DNA of 64,000 bases from Verticiella sediminum (GTDB lineage: Bacteria > Pseudomonadota > Gammaproteobacteria > Burkholderiales > Burkholderiaceae_B): positions 62,001 to 126,000 of the forward strand of contig NZ_VLTJ01000022.1 in NCBI RefSeq assembly GCF_007558815.1. Reading direction: 5' to 3'. Shown one piece after another: positions 53,118 through 62,155 of this stretch. Made by a program: the position numbers and the translations under genes. The notes beneath the pieces are model-generated. The model was not told the DNA's origin. It saw only the letters and a list, made by a program, of their open reading frames with translations, and made no database searches. Every line of letters starts with the position of its first letter. Positions within the stretch are counted from its first letter, which is position 1.

Positions 53118-54695
53118 TCAACGCGCACTTGCCCATTGAAGCGGATCCACCGGGCTGCCCCGATGCCTGAGTTCAAAGTATATGCCCGATTCGGGCAGCC
53201 CCCCGGACGATCCGGCCGACGCGACCGTTTCACCGCCCGCCACACTATCTCCGACCTGCTTGAGGATGGCCTCGTTGTTGCCGTAGACCGACAGATACTC
53301 GTTGCCGTGGTCGACGATCAACAGGTTGCCGAACCCGCGCAGCCAGCCCGAGAACACCACGGTGCCGGCGGCGACCGCATGCACCGGGGTGCCCGTCGAG
53401 GCGCGGATGAACACCCCGCGCCAGGTCGAGCCTTCTTCGCGCGGCTCGCCGAAGCGCCCGGTGACGGTGCCACGCGCGGGCAGGCTGAGCCGCCCGCGCA
53501 GGCTGCCCAGATCCACCCGGCGCGTTTCCGGCTTGGCCGGTGGCCGCGCCACCGCGACCGACGGCGGGGTGGCGGGCTGCGCCTGCGGCGGGCCCGGCTG
53601 CGCCGCAGGCTCCTGCGGTGGCACCGGCGCCGGCGGCCGGGTCGCCGCGCGGGGCGGCTCCGGTGGTGCCGGAACGGGTATAGCAGGTTGCGCGCCACGC
53701 TCCTGGAGGGTGGCGCGCGCACCGGGTGCGACCGACTCGCTCGCCATGCGTTCGCGCTCGCGACGTTCCCGGTCCTGACGCTCGCGCTCCTGGCGCGCGG
53801 CGAGCGCGGCACGCTCGGCCGCCTCGCGGGCGGCGCGTTCGCGCGCAGCGGCCTGCTCCCTCGCCTTGGCCAGTTCGGCCTCGCGCTGGCGCCGCGCCTC
53901 TTCTTCGGCGCGCCGCTTGGCCTCGGCCGCCTGGCGTTCGAGTTCCCGATTGATACTGGTGATCAGATTGCCCAGGCGAGCATCGTCGTCCGCCAGACGC
54001 GACGCCTCGGTACGCTGCGCCGCGAGCTGGGTGCCGATCTCGTCGAGCACTTTCTTGCGTTCGGCCTGCTGGCGCACCCGCTCGGTGCGCTGCGCCTGCT
54101 GGTCGCTGGCCAGACGGTCGAGCTCGGTGCGCCGCTCGGCCGCCTGCGCCTGCAGCCCTTCGAGCCGGGCGATCCGTTCGCGCACCGACGCGACGGCGGC
54201 CGCGCGCGCCTGCGAGACGTACCCCAGATAGCCCAGCGTGCGGCCGGCCTGCTGCGGGTCGTCGCCGGACAGCATTGCGCTCCAGGGCGAAGCGCCGCCG
54301 CTCTGGTACTGCCGGCGCAGCAGCTCGGCCAGTTGCCGCTGACGCGCGGCGAGTTCCTTCTGCAGGCCCGCGATGTCGCGCTCCAGGCCCGCCAGTTCCT
54401 GGCCGGCCGCTTCGCGACGGGCCTCGATCTCGGCGAGCCGGCGCGTGGCCTCGGAAATCGCCCGCTCGGAGGCTTTCAGCGCGTCGGCCGCGGCGTTGCG
54501 GCTCTTCTCGGCCTTGGCGAGCTCGGCCTCGATCGATTGCATGCGCTCGCGCAGCGCCGCCCGCTGCGCGCGCGCAGCATCGCGTTCGGCGATGCTCGCG
54601 GTCGGCTCGGCGGCCCACACCGGCGCTGCCGACAGCATGCCGGCGACGCAGGCGCAGGCCACCGCCAGACGGACCGGCGCCACGCGTTTGTTCAT
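53118..54695 (-). CDS. envC: Murein hydrolase activator EnvC family protein (M23 fold)
   Basis: A 525-residue periplasmic protein: signal peptide (1-28, ending VWAAE), long coiled coil (about 35-320, Ala/Glu/Arg-rich), a Pro-rich linker (about 330-395) and a C-terminal LytM domain (about 405-520: GTVTGRFGEPREEGSTWRGVFI, GFGNLLIVDHGNEYLSVYGN, YFELRHRG). The zinc-binding His that active M23 enzymes carry in the first motif is missing, as in E. coli EnvC, so it should activate amidases at the division septum rather than cut wall itself. It starts 4 bp after gpmA and precedes ctpA. The coiled coil is unusually Arg-rich near 265-325. Confidence 0.92.
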   Translation of the reverse strand: MNKRVAPVRLAVACACVAGMLSAAPVWAAEPTASIAERDAARAQRAALRERMQSIEAELAKAEKSRNAAADALKASERAISEATRRLAEIEARREAAGQELAGLERDIAGLQKELAARQRQLAELLRRQYQSGGASPWSAMLSGDDPQQAGRTLGYLGYVSQARAAAVASVRERIARLEGLQAQAAERRTELDRLASDQQAQRTERVRQQAERKKVLDEIGTQLAAQRTEASRLADDDARLGNLITSINRELERQAAEAKRRAEEEARRQREAELAKAREQAAARERAAREAAERAALAARQERERQDRERRERERMASESVAPGARATLQERGAQPAIPVPAPPEPPRAATRPPAPVPPQEPAAQPGPPQAQPATPPSVAVARPPAKPETRRVDLGSLRGRLSLPARGTVTGRFGEPREEGSTWRGVFIRASTGTPVHAVAAGTVVFSGWLRGFGNLLIVDHGNEYLSVYGNNEAILKQVGDSVAGGETVASAGSSGGLPESGIYFELRHRGSPVDPLQWASAR

Positions 54696-54699
54696 CGGA

Positions 54700-55449
54700 T
54701 CAGGACTTGGCCTTGCCCTGGGCCGCGACGGCGGCCATGGCGGCGGCGATCTCGTCGGGATCCCCGAGGTAGTAGTGGCGGATCGGCCTGAGCGCGTCGT
54801 CCAGCTCGTACACCAGCGGCTGGCCGGTGGGGATGTTCAGGTTGACGATCTCTTCGTCGGACACGTTGTCGAGATGGCGGATCAGCGCGCGCAGGCTGTT
54901 GCCGTGCGCGGCGATGAGCACGCGCTTGCCCGAGCGGATGGCCGGGGCGATCGCCGAATCCCAGTAGGGCACGACGCGCTCGACGGTGTCCTTCAGGCAC
55001 TCGGTGGCCGGCAGCACGGCCGGGTCCAGGCCGGCGTAGCGCTGGTCGAAGCGCGGATGGCGCGGATCGTCCAGTTCGAGCGGATTGGGCGCGATGGCGT
55101 AGGCGCGGCGCCAGATCAGCACCTGCTCGTCGCCGTACCGGGCGGCGGTCTCGGCCTTGTTCAGGCCCTGCAGCGCACCGTAGTGCCGCTCGTTCAGGCG
55201 CCAGGACGGCTCGACCGGGATGTACATGCGGTCCAGCTCGTCCAGGGTGATCCACAGCGTGCGGATGGCGCGCTTCAAGACCGATGTGAAGGCGAGATCG
55301 AAGTCGTAGCCCTCCTGCTTGAGCAGGCGCCCGGCCTGGGCGGCCTGGGCGCGGCCGGTCTCGGTGAGATCGACGTCGGTCCAGCCGGTGAAGCGGTTTT
55401 CGAGGTTCCACTGGCTTTCGCCGTGGCGCATGAGAACGAGTTTGTGCAT
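54700..55449 (-). CDS. gpmA: 2,3-bisphosphoglycerate-dependent phosphoglycerate mutase
   Basis: GpmA interconverts 3- and 2-phosphoglycerate in glycolysis and gluconeogenesis through a phosphohistidine. The 249-residue protein has the catalytic RHGES (His9), [15 protein letters not shown], the acid region [19 protein letters not shown] and the second His in [10 protein letters not shown]. The ATG 55449 gives the normal length; a much longer open frame upstream is chance. It is first in the minus-strand run gpmA-envC-ctpA-moeB and diverges from the rhodanese gene across 177 bp with TTGCAAC repeats. Confidence 0.96.
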   Translation of the reverse strand: MHKLVLMRHGESQWNLENRFTGWTDVDLTETGRAQAAQAGRLLKQEGYDFDLAFTSVLKRAIRTLWITLDELDRMYIPVEPSWRLNERHYGALQGLNKAETAARYGDEQVLIWRRAYAIAPNPLELDDPRHPRFDQRYAGLDPAVLPATECLKDTVERVVPYWDSAIAPAIRSGKRVLIAAHGNSLRALIRHLDNVSDEEIVNLNIPTGQPLVYELDDALRPIRHYYLGDPDEIAAAMAAVAAQGKAKS

Positions 55450-55535
55450 GTCGTGAAGCTCGGGTGCGATTTGCCAACTCGGCATTCTATAATTCCTGAT
55501 TCGTCTTTGCGTTACCGGCGGGCCTTGCACACGCC

Positions 55536-55588
55536 TTGCAACGCGTCTTTTTCGTAACGGTATTGCAACTCCGGGTATTGCAACCCCG
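55536..55588. promoter_or_regulatory. TTGCAAC repeats between gpmA and the rhodanese gene
   Basis: TTGCAAC occurs at 55536-55542, 55563-55569 and 55578-55584; the last two lie in a 15-bp tandem duplication (55559-55573 and 55574-55588, one mismatch). TATAAT (55488-55493) lies nearby without a matching -35. A control role is possible but unproven. Confidence 0.35.
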
Positions 55589-55626
55589 GACAGAAACACT
55601 ACAAGGCAGCAACCCAGGAACCCCGC

Positions 55627-56031
55627 GTGACTTTCCTTCTCGAAAACATTTTCATCATCGCCGTCGCCGTCATCTCCGGCCTGATGCTCCTGTGGCCCGG
55701 CCTGGGCCGCGGCCGCAGCGCGGGCGGGCTCGATACGCTCCAGGCCACCCAGATCGCCAACCAGCAGCACGGCGTCTTCGTCGACGTGCGTCCTGCCGAG
55801 GAATACGCCAAGGGGCACATCGCCCAGGCGCGCAGCCTGCCGCAGACCGATCTGGAGGCGCGCGCCGCCTCGCTGCCCAAGAACAAGCCGCTCATCGTCG
55901 TCTGCGCCAATGGCCGCGGCGCCGGCAAGGCGGCGGCCCAGTTGAAGGCCAAGGGCTTCGAGCAGGTACACACGCTGAATGGCGGCATGCTGGCCTGGCA
56001 ACAGGCCGGCCTGCCGGTGTCCACGCGCTGA
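55627..56031 (+). CDS. Membrane-anchored rhodanese-like protein
   Basis: A 134-residue single-domain rhodanese with an N-terminal membrane helix (about 4-24). The active-site Cys is Cys93 in [10 protein letters not shown], and [17 protein letters not shown] is the typical CH2A-like segment. Such proteins carry sulfane sulfur. The start is GTG 55627. It opens the + strand run rhodanese-secB-gpsA. In many Burkholderiales a glutaredoxin gene grxC lies between rhodanese and secB; here the 109-bp gap has none. Confidence 0.88.
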   Translation: MTFLLENIFIIAVAVISGLMLLWPGLGRGRSAGGLDTLQATQIANQQHGVFVDVRPAEEYAKGHIAQARSLPQTDLEARAASLPKNKPLIVVCANGRGAGKAAAQLKAKGFEQVHTLNGGMLAWQQAGLPVSTR

Positions 56032-56140
56032 CACGCGCACACGCCGGGTGCGGCGCCCCGCGCCGCCCGGCCTCCACGCCGGCCCGGCTGGCGCCACCCC
56101 AATCCGGCGGCCTCGCGCCGCCTTCCCAGCGAGTCCACTC

Positions 56141-56635
56141 ATGTCCGACGCACAGACCAATCCCCAGCAGCCGCAAACTCCCCCCGTGTTCAACCTGCAG
56201 CGGGTATACCTGAAGGATCTCTCCCTCGAGCTGCCGAACGCGCCCCAGATCTTCCTGGAGAACGAGCAGCCCCAGGTCGAAGTGCAACTGAACGTGGGCG
56301 TGCAGCGCCTGGCCGAAACCGTGTTCGAGGCCACCGTCACCGCCACGGTCACGACCAAGATCAAGAACCAGGTGCTCTACCTGGTCGAAGGCAAGCAGGC
56401 CGGCATCTTCGAACTGGCCAACATCCCGGCCGAACAGATGGACCCGCTGCTCGGCATCGTCTGCCCGAACATGATCTATCCGTACCTGCGCGCCAACGTG
56501 GCCGACGCCATCACCCGCGCCTCGCTGCCGCCCGTGCACCTGACCGAAGTCAACTTCCAGGCCATGTACGAACAGCGCCTGGCCGAACACCAGCAACAGC
56601 AGCAGGCCGTGGCCAACGGCAGCGCCGTCAACTGA
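56141..56635 (+). CDS. secB: Protein-export chaperone SecB
   Basis: SecB is a cytosolic tetrameric chaperone that keeps precursors unfolded and hands them to SecA. The 164-residue protein has the family core [84 protein letters not shown] and a Gln-rich tail. ATG 56141 is chosen. It is followed after 3 bp by gpsA, the conserved order across many proteobacteria. Confidence 0.96.
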   Translation: MSDAQTNPQQPQTPPVFNLQRVYLKDLSLELPNAPQIFLENEQPQVEVQLNVGVQRLAETVFEATVTATVTTKIKNQVLYLVEGKQAGIFELANIPAEQMDPLLGIVCPNMIYPYLRANVADAITRASLPPVHLTEVNFQAMYEQRLAEHQQQQQAVANGSAVN

Positions 56636-56638
56636 GCC

Positions 56639-57712
56639 ATGCCGGCGCACCCTGCCGACCTTCGCGTCGCCGTCCTCGGCGCCGGTAGCTGGGGCACGGC
56701 GCTCGCCGCCATGTCCAGCCGCTACTGCCCCACGCTCCTGTGGGCGCGGGATGCGGCGATGGCGGCGCGGCTGCAGGCAGAGCGCGAAAACCAGCGCTAC
56801 CTGCCGGGCGTCGCGCTGCCCGATGCGCTCGTCTGTACCGCCGACATCGAAGCGGTGGGGCGCCACCTGGCGCAGGCGGAGGCAGCGCTCATCATCCTGG
56901 GTGTGCCCATGGCCGGCCTGGCCCAGACCTGCCGCCTGGTGCAGGACCTGCTCGCCCGGCACGCCATCGCCCGCGCCGACCTCGTCTGGACCTGCAAGGG
57001 CGTGGACGCCGATACCGGCGAGCTGCCGCACCAGATCGTGCACGCGGCGCTCGCGTCACGGCCCGGCCTGGCCTCGGGCGTGCTTTCCGGGCCCTCGTTC
57101 GCGCGCGAGGTCGCGCAAGGCCTGCCGGTGGCCCTGATCATCGCCAGCGCCGACCCGGCGCTGCGCGAACGCGCCGTGCAGGCCCTGCATGGCGACAACG
57201 TGCGCATCTACGGCAGCGACGACATCGTCGGCGTGGAGCTCGGCGGCGCAGTCAAGAACGTCATGGCGATCGCCTGCGGCATCGCCGACGGCCTGGGCCT
57301 GGGCACCAATGCCCGGGCCGCCCTGATCACCCGCGGCCTGGCCGAGATGACCCGGCTCGGCGTGGCCATGGGCGCGCATGCGGACACCTTCGCCGGCCTC
57401 ACCGGGCTGGGCGACCTGGTGCTCACCGCCACCGGCGATCTCTCGCGCAACCGGCGCGTCGGCCTGGAGATCGGCCGCGGGCGCCAGCTCGACGACATCC
57501 TCGCCGACACGCCGCACGTGGCCGAGGGCGTGCGCGCCGCGCGCGCCGTGCTCGCCCTCGCGCAGCGCCACGGCGTGGAAATGCCAATCACCCAGGCCGT
57601 CTGCGACGTGTTGTACGCGGGCGCCACCCCCACCGCGGCGGTATCCCGCCTGCTCGGCCGGGAACCCCGCCAGGAAGACGCCGGCGCGGCTGCGGCCCAG
57701 CCCCGAGAGTAG
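56639..57712 (+). CDS. gpsA: Glycerol-3-phosphate dehydrogenase [NAD(P)+]
   Basis: GpsA reduces dihydroxyacetone phosphate to sn-glycerol 3-phosphate for phospholipid synthesis. The 357-residue protein has the cofactor motif [46 protein letters not shown], the catalytic Lys in [25 protein letters not shown], and [25 protein letters not shown]. It starts 3 bp after secB, so the two are cotranscribed. A hairpin with a short T-rich tail (57758-57797) ends the operon. Confidence 0.96.
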   Translation: MPAHPADLRVAVLGAGSWGTALAAMSSRYCPTLLWARDAAMAARLQAERENQRYLPGVALPDALVCTADIEAVGRHLAQAEAALIILGVPMAGLAQTCRLVQDLLARHAIARADLVWTCKGVDADTGELPHQIVHAALASRPGLASGVLSGPSFAREVAQGLPVALIIASADPALRERAVQALHGDNVRIYGSDDIVGVELGGAVKNVMAIACGIADGLGLGTNARAALITRGLAEMTRLGVAMGAHADTFAGLTGLGDLVLTATGDLSRNRRVGLEIGRGRQLDDILADTPHVAEGVRAARAVLALAQRHGVEMPITQAVCDVLYAGATPTAAVSRLLGREPRQEDAGAAAAQPRE

Positions 57713-57757
57713 CTCCGTGTCCTGCCGCCGCAGCCGTCGGAAAACAGGATATGCCCG

Positions 57758-57797
57758 GCGCACCGCAGTCGCCACACCCCTGCGGTGCGCGTCTTTC
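57758..57797 (+). terminator. Terminator after secB-gpsA
   Basis: GCGCACCGCA (57758-57767) and TGCGGTGCGC (57781-57790) form a perfect 10-bp stem with a 13-nt loop, followed by GTCTTTC. It ends the rhodanese-secB-gpsA run just upstream of the next Bug gene. Confidence 0.7.
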
Positions 57798-57815
57798 ATT
57801 GCACTTCCCATCATC

Positions 57816-58820
57816 ATGCCTTCGAACACCGTGTCCCGCCCGCGCCGCGCCTTGCTGAGCCTGGCGCTGGCTGCCGCCGTCCTGGCGCCCGCCAGCCACG
57901 CCTACGCGGCCGGCGCCGCCGCCTGGCCGAGCCGCCCCATCAGCCTGGTCGTGCCCTTCCCGCCCGGGTCGTCTCCCGACATCGTGGCGCGCACCATCGC
58001 CGAGCCGCTCGCGCAAGCGCTCGGCCAGCCGGTAGTCATCGACAACCGCGCCGGCGCTGGCGGCAACATCGGCACGCGCGTGGTGGCCAAGGCCGCGCCC
58101 GACGGCTACACGGTGCTGTTCACGATCAACGGGCCGCTGGTGACGGCGCCCCGGCTGTACCAGACCACGCTCGGCTACGACCCCAAGACGGATCTCGCGC
58201 CGGTGAGCCTGATCGCGACCAGCCCGAACGTCCTGGTCGTCAACGACGCCCTCGGCGTCGACGACCTTGCCGGCTTCGTCGCCAAGGCCAAGGCCGAGCA
58301 AGGCAAGCTGAACTACGGCTCGGTGGGCGCGGGCAGCGCGGCCCATCTGGCCATGGAGATGTTCAAGGCGGATACCGGCATCGACTTGCTGCACGTGCCC
58401 TACCCGGGCTTTCCGCAAGTGCTCACCGCCATCATGGCGGGCGACGTGCACGCCGGCTTCATGGTGCCCGCGATCGCGATGCCGCAGGTCTCGCAGGGCA
58501 AGGTCAAGGCACTCGGCATCACCAGCACCAGCGCCAACCCGCTGCTGCCCGGGCTGCCGCCGGTGGCCGACTCGGTGACGGATTTCGAGGCGATCTCATG
58601 GCAGGCCGTGCTCGTGCCGGCGGGCACGCCCGCCCCCATCGTGGAGCGCCTGAACCGCGAGCTGGACACCATCGTGCAAAGCGAACGCGTGCAGAAGCTG
58701 CTCGAAACCCAGTACTTCACTCCCGTGGGCGGCGGGCCCGCCGTGCTCGCCAGGCAGATCGACGACGAGACGGCGCGCTGGACCCAGGTCATCGACGCGC
58801 TCAAGCTCTCGCTGGACTGA
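57816..58820 (+). CDS. Tripartite tricarboxylate transporter (Bug/TctC) substrate-binding protein
   Basis: A 334-residue periplasmic receptor with signal peptide (about 1-31, ending AYAAG). Landmarks: WPSRPISLVVPFPPGSSPDIVAR, PVVIDNRAGAGGNIG, AAPDGYTVLFTINGPL, LLHVPYPGFPQVLTAIMAGDVHAGF and VPAGTPAPIVERL. It is an orphan receptor without membrane subunits nearby. It is convergent with the GntR gene that follows; whether it belongs functionally with the amidohydrolase cluster beyond that regulator is uncertain. Confidence 0.93.
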   Translation: MPSNTVSRPRRALLSLALAAAVLAPASHAYAAGAAAWPSRPISLVVPFPPGSSPDIVARTIAEPLAQALGQPVVIDNRAGAGGNIGTRVVAKAAPDGYTVLFTINGPLVTAPRLYQTTLGYDPKTDLAPVSLIATSPNVLVVNDALGVDDLAGFVAKAKAEQGKLNYGSVGAGSAAHLAMEMFKADTGIDLLHVPYPGFPQVLTAIMAGDVHAGFMVPAIAMPQVSQGKVKALGITSTSANPLLPGLPPVADSVTDFEAISWQAVLVPAGTPAPIVERLNRELDTIVQSERVQKLLETQYFTPVGGGPAVLARQIDDETARWTQVIDALKLSLD

Positions 58821-58850
58821 GCGGGAGGGCGCGTCCTTCGAGCGAAAGCG

Positions 58851-59552
58851 CTAGGCCCCCGTCAATATCTCCCGAAGCTCGCGCTCGTCGTCGCGCCGCG
58901 CGTGGCGCAGCACGCGCGCCTGCACTTCCTCCAGGTGCGTGAGCATGGCTTCGGTGGCGCCGGCCGCATCGCCACGCGCCAGGGCGTCCACGATCACGCG
59001 GTGCTCGTCGGGCGCGCAATGCGAATCCTCGCCCTTCTCGTATAGCGCGACGAACAACTGGGTGCGCGCGACCAGACGCTGCAGCAGCGGCGTGAGTTCG
59101 GGGTTGTTCAGCATGTCGATGAGCCGCAGGTGAAAGCCGCCCGCCAGGCGCACCGACTCTTCCCGGTTGCCCGCGCGCCACGCAAGCTCTTCGGCGCGCA
59201 CATGGGCCTCCAGCGTGGCCACGCCCTGCGCGTCCAGGCGCCGCGCAAGCAGGGCCAGGATACCGACCTCGAGCGCGCTGCGCGCCTCGTACACGGCGCG
59301 AATGTCCTCGACCGTCGGCTGCGGCACGAACGCGCCGCGATTATGCACGATCTCCAGCTTGCCTTCCTGCCCCAGGCGCGCAAGCACCTTGCGCACCGCG
59401 CCGCGCGTGCAGCCGAACATCTCTGCAAGGGCGCGCTCGCGCAGCGCGGTGCCCGGACGCAGCTTGCCGGCCAGCAGGGCGCGCGTGATCGCGCCGTGCA
59501 CCCGGGTTTCGGGATCGTCGTCAGGAGGGGCGGAAGCGGCAGTCGAGTCCAT
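58851..59552 (-). CDS. GntR family regulator, FCD subfamily
   Basis: A 233-residue GntR protein: winged helix RVHGAITRALLAGKLRPGTALRERALAEMFGCTRGAVRKVLARLGQEGKLEIVHNRGAFV and an FCD domain with the metal-ligand-like HLRLIDML, SHCAPDEHRVIVDALARGD and MLTHLEEV. ATG 59552 is chosen; the frame extends to 59660 through the operator region, which makes that start unlikely. It diverges from the amidohydrolase gene; the two TGGTTAACCA palindromes between them are its probable sites. A small-molecule effector, perhaps the amide substrate, is expected. Confidence 0.9.
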   Translation of the reverse strand: MDSTAASAPPDDDPETRVHGAITRALLAGKLRPGTALRERALAEMFGCTRGAVRKVLARLGQEGKLEIVHNRGAFVPQPTVEDIRAVYEARSALEVGILALLARRLDAQGVATLEAHVRAEELAWRAGNREESVRLAGGFHLRLIDMLNNPELTPLLQRLVARTQLFVALYEKGEDSHCAPDEHRVIVDALARGDAAGATEAMLTHLEEVQARVLRHARRDDERELREILTGA

Positions 59553-59626
59553 GCATGTTGCGGCCAAGGCGGAAGGCCGAATTGTTGAACCGGCCGGAGA
59601 AACTGTCAACGACACTCCCGCTTTTC

Positions 59627-59659
59627 TGGTTAACCAAGTAAAATAAATATGGTTAACCA
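59627..59659. promoter_or_regulatory. Twin GntR-type operators TGGTTAACCA
   Basis: Perfect 10-bp palindromes lie at 59627-59636 and 59650-59659, starts 23 bp apart, in an AT-rich gap between the divergent gntR and amidohydrolase genes. TGGTNNACCA is the known core of FCD-type GntR operators such as those of LldR and PdhR. Confidence 0.7.
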
Positions 59660-59738
59660 TAACGGTGCATACGGCGCACCAATTTGGTCATCGATGCACA
59701 ACCATGGCACATCGCCACCCGCCCTCCCAGGTTCCTCC

Positions 59739-61085
59739 ATGGCCGCTACCGAATTCGATCTGCTCTTCACCAACGCCACGCTGCTGACCGCAGACCCGGC
59801 CCAACCGACGCTGCGCCACGCGGATCTCGGCGTCAAGGACGGCCGCATCGCATGGCTGGGCGGCACCGTGCCCGAAGGCACCCGGGCCAGGCGCCGCATC
59901 GACGCCTCGGGCAAGGTGCTGACGCCCGGCTTCGTCAACGTCCACACGCACGCCATTCTGTCGATGGTGCGCGGTGTGGCGGCCGACCTCGGCTTCGCGC
60001 CGTCCTACACGCCCGGCATCCCCAAGGGCCCTCAGGTCAACCCCGAGCAGGCGCGCGCCCTCGCCCAGCTCGGCGCGCTGGAAGCGCTGCTGTTCGGCTC
60101 GACCCTGGTCGGCGACAACTTCGTGCACGCCGACGTCACCACCGAGGCGATGGCCGAACTCGGCCTGCGCCTGACGCCGAGCTGGCGCATCCACGACGTG
60201 GACTTCGCCCGCGTCGCCGACGGCGAATGGATCTACAACCCCGCCATCGGCGAGCGCACACTGCGCGCCGGGCTGGAACTCGCCGAGCGCTGGCGCGGCA
60301 ACCCGCGCGTCCAGGTACAGCTCGCCACGCACGCAGTGGACACCTGCTCGGACGCCTTCCTGCGCGAAATCGCCGGCGTGGCCGAGCGCACGGGCATGGT
60401 GGTCAACACCCACCTCGGCCAGAGCCAGGTCGAAGTCGACCGGGTGGCCGCGCGCACCGGCCGCACCTCGACCCAGGTGCTGGAGGACAGCGGCCTGCTC
60501 AACGCCCGGCTCATGGGCGGGCACTGCATCTACCTCACCGAGGACGACATGGCGCGCATGGCCCGCGCCGGCGCGCACGCGGTGCACATTCCCAAGTGCA
60601 ACGCGGCCTCCGGCCGTCTCGCCCCGACGCCCGCGCTCAAGCGCGCCGGCATCAACATGGCGCTCGCCACCGATACGCAGCATGCCGACATGATCGAGCT
60701 GATGCGCTGGGCACTCGCCACCGCGCGCATCCAGGAAGGCCGCGTCACCGACGAGTGGCAGCCGCGCCACGTGTTCGAGATGGCCACCCTGGGCGGCGCG
60801 CGGGCGATCGGCCAGGCCGCGCACATCGGCAGCCTCGCGCTGGGCAAGTGCGCCGACCTGGTCATGCTCGACTTCGCGCGGCCGCACCTGGTGCCGCACG
60901 TCGAGCCGCTCGGCAACCTGGTCCACACCGGGCAGGGGCGCGACGTGCAGATGGTGGTGGTCGACGGCGAGATCCTGGTCGAGGACGGCCTGCCCACCCG
61001 GGTCGACATGCACTCGGTATGCGCGGCGGCCGAGCAGGCCTGCCGTGAACTCTGGGGCGACGTGGGGCGCGAGTACTGGCGCTGA
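59739..61085 (+). CDS. Amidohydrolase family protein (TRZ/ATZ, deaminase-like)
   Basis: A 448-residue metal-dependent hydrolase of the amidohydrolase superfamily. Metal ligands are visible: HTH (His69, His71) in TPGFVNVHTHAI, His in VVNTHLGQS, His in MGGHCIYL and Asp in LATDTQ. The layout matches the chlorohydrolase/guanine deaminase-like group that hydrolyses C-N bonds of heterocycles or guanidines. ATG 59739 is chosen by family start (MAATEFDLLFTNATLL); earlier ATGs in the leader exist. It begins a + strand run with a Bug receptor, a racemase-fold protein and an amidase, controlled by the adjacent GntR. Confidence 0.88.
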   Translation: MAATEFDLLFTNATLLTADPAQPTLRHADLGVKDGRIAWLGGTVPEGTRARRRIDASGKVLTPGFVNVHTHAILSMVRGVAADLGFAPSYTPGIPKGPQVNPEQARALAQLGALEALLFGSTLVGDNFVHADVTTEAMAELGLRLTPSWRIHDVDFARVADGEWIYNPAIGERTLRAGLELAERWRGNPRVQVQLATHAVDTCSDAFLREIAGVAERTGMVVNTHLGQSQVEVDRVAARTGRTSTQVLEDSGLLNARLMGGHCIYLTEDDMARMARAGAHAVHIPKCNAASGRLAPTPALKRAGINMALATDTQHADMIELMRWALATARIQEGRVTDEWQPRHVFEMATLGGARAIGQAAHIGSLALGKCADLVMLDFARPHLVPHVEPLGNLVHTGQGRDVQMVVVDGEILVEDGLPTRVDMHSVCAAAEQACRELWGDVGREYWR

Positions 61086-61170
61086 TCGCGTCTCGCGGCG
61101 CGGGCGATCGAAATTGGCATGGACCTTGCATTGCATAGACAACCCTATGTTCCCTCCATCAAGGTCATCC

Positions 61171-62151
61171 ATGAATCGTCGCAATGCCCTTCTCGCCTGC
61201 ACTCTGAGCCTGGCCGGCCTGCTGGCTCCCCTGTCGGCAGCCCAGGCCGCATCCAGCTATCCGGACAAGCCGGTCCGCATCCTCGTCCCCTTCCCCGCAG
61301 GCGGCGCGGCCGATGTATTCGCCCGCATCCTGGGCGAGAAGCTGGGTTCGGAAATGAACCAACCTTTCCTTGTGGAGAACCGTCCGGGCGGCGGCGGCAT
61401 CATCGCCACCGAGTCCGCGTTCCGCTCGGCCGCCGACGGCCACACCCTGCTGCTGGTCACCGTCGGCCATGCGGTCAACCCGAGCCTGTACAGCAACCTC
61501 AACTACGACACTCTGAAGGACTTCACGCCGGTGTCGATGATCGCAACCCTGCCCAGCGTGCTCAGCGTGAACCCGCAGGTGGGCGTGAACTCGCTGGCCG
61601 AACTCATCGAGCAGGCCAAGGCCGCGCCCGGCAAGATGACCTATGCCAGCGCCGGCAACGCCTCCACCAGCCACATGGCCATGGCCCAGTTGAACACCAT
61701 GGCGGGCATCGCGCTCTCGCACGTGCCGTATCGCGGCGCGCCGCCCGCCCTCACCGACGTGGTCGGCGGCCACGTGCAGATGATCATCGACCCGGTGGTC
61801 ACCTCCAAGCCCATGATCGAGAAGGGCTCGCTGCGCGCCCTGGCCGTGACTTCGGCCGAACGCACACCGCTGCTGCCCGACGTGCCGACCATGCAGGAAG
61901 CCGGCGTTCCGGGCTACGATTTCTCTGCCTGGTTCATGCTGCTCGCGCCGGCCGGCACGCCGCCCGCGGTCATCGACGCGCTGCACGAGAAGATCCAGGA
62001 AATCCAGCAGACCGAGGACGTCAAGGCCCGCTACACCGCCCTGGGGGCTCAGCCCGGCCAGGGCACACCGGCCGACGCCGCCGAGTTCCTGCGCCGCGAA
62101 GTCGAACGCTATGCGCTCGTCGTACGCGAGAACAACATCACCGTGGAATGA
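61171..62151 (+). CDS. Tripartite tricarboxylate transporter (Bug/TctC) substrate-binding protein
   Basis: A 326-residue periplasmic receptor with signal peptide (about 1-27, ending AAQAA). Landmarks: SYPDKPVRILVPFPAGGAADVFAR, PFLVENRPGGGGIIAT, LSHVPYRGAPPALTDVVGGHVQ and LLAPAGTPPAVID. It lies between the amidohydrolase and the racemase-fold gene (4 bp upstream of the latter), so it most likely captures the substrate of this cluster. No membrane subunits are present. Confidence 0.93.
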   Translation: MNRRNALLACTLSLAGLLAPLSAAQAASSYPDKPVRILVPFPAGGAADVFARILGEKLGSEMNQPFLVENRPGGGGIIATESAFRSAADGHTLLLVTVGHAVNPSLYSNLNYDTLKDFTPVSMIATLPSVLSVNPQVGVNSLAELIEQAKAAPGKMTYASAGNASTSHMAMAQLNTMAGIALSHVPYRGAPPALTDVVGGHVQMIIDPVVTSKPMIEKGSLRALAVTSAERTPLLPDVPTMQEAGVPGYDFSAWFMLLAPAGTPPAVIDALHEKIQEIQQTEDVKARYTALGAQPGQGTPADAAEFLRREVERYALVVRENNITVE

Positions 62152-62155
62152 GTTC

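Noticed and set aside
55488-55493. TATAAT as a housekeeping promoter of the rhodanese gene
   Set aside because: No reasonable -35 hexamer lies 16-18 bp upstream, so it is not listed as a promoter.
55450-56364. Upstream extension of the gpmA frame, opposite the rhodanese and secB genes
   Set aside because: GpmA starts with the conserved LVLMRHGES at 55449; the rest is a shadow of two + strand genes.
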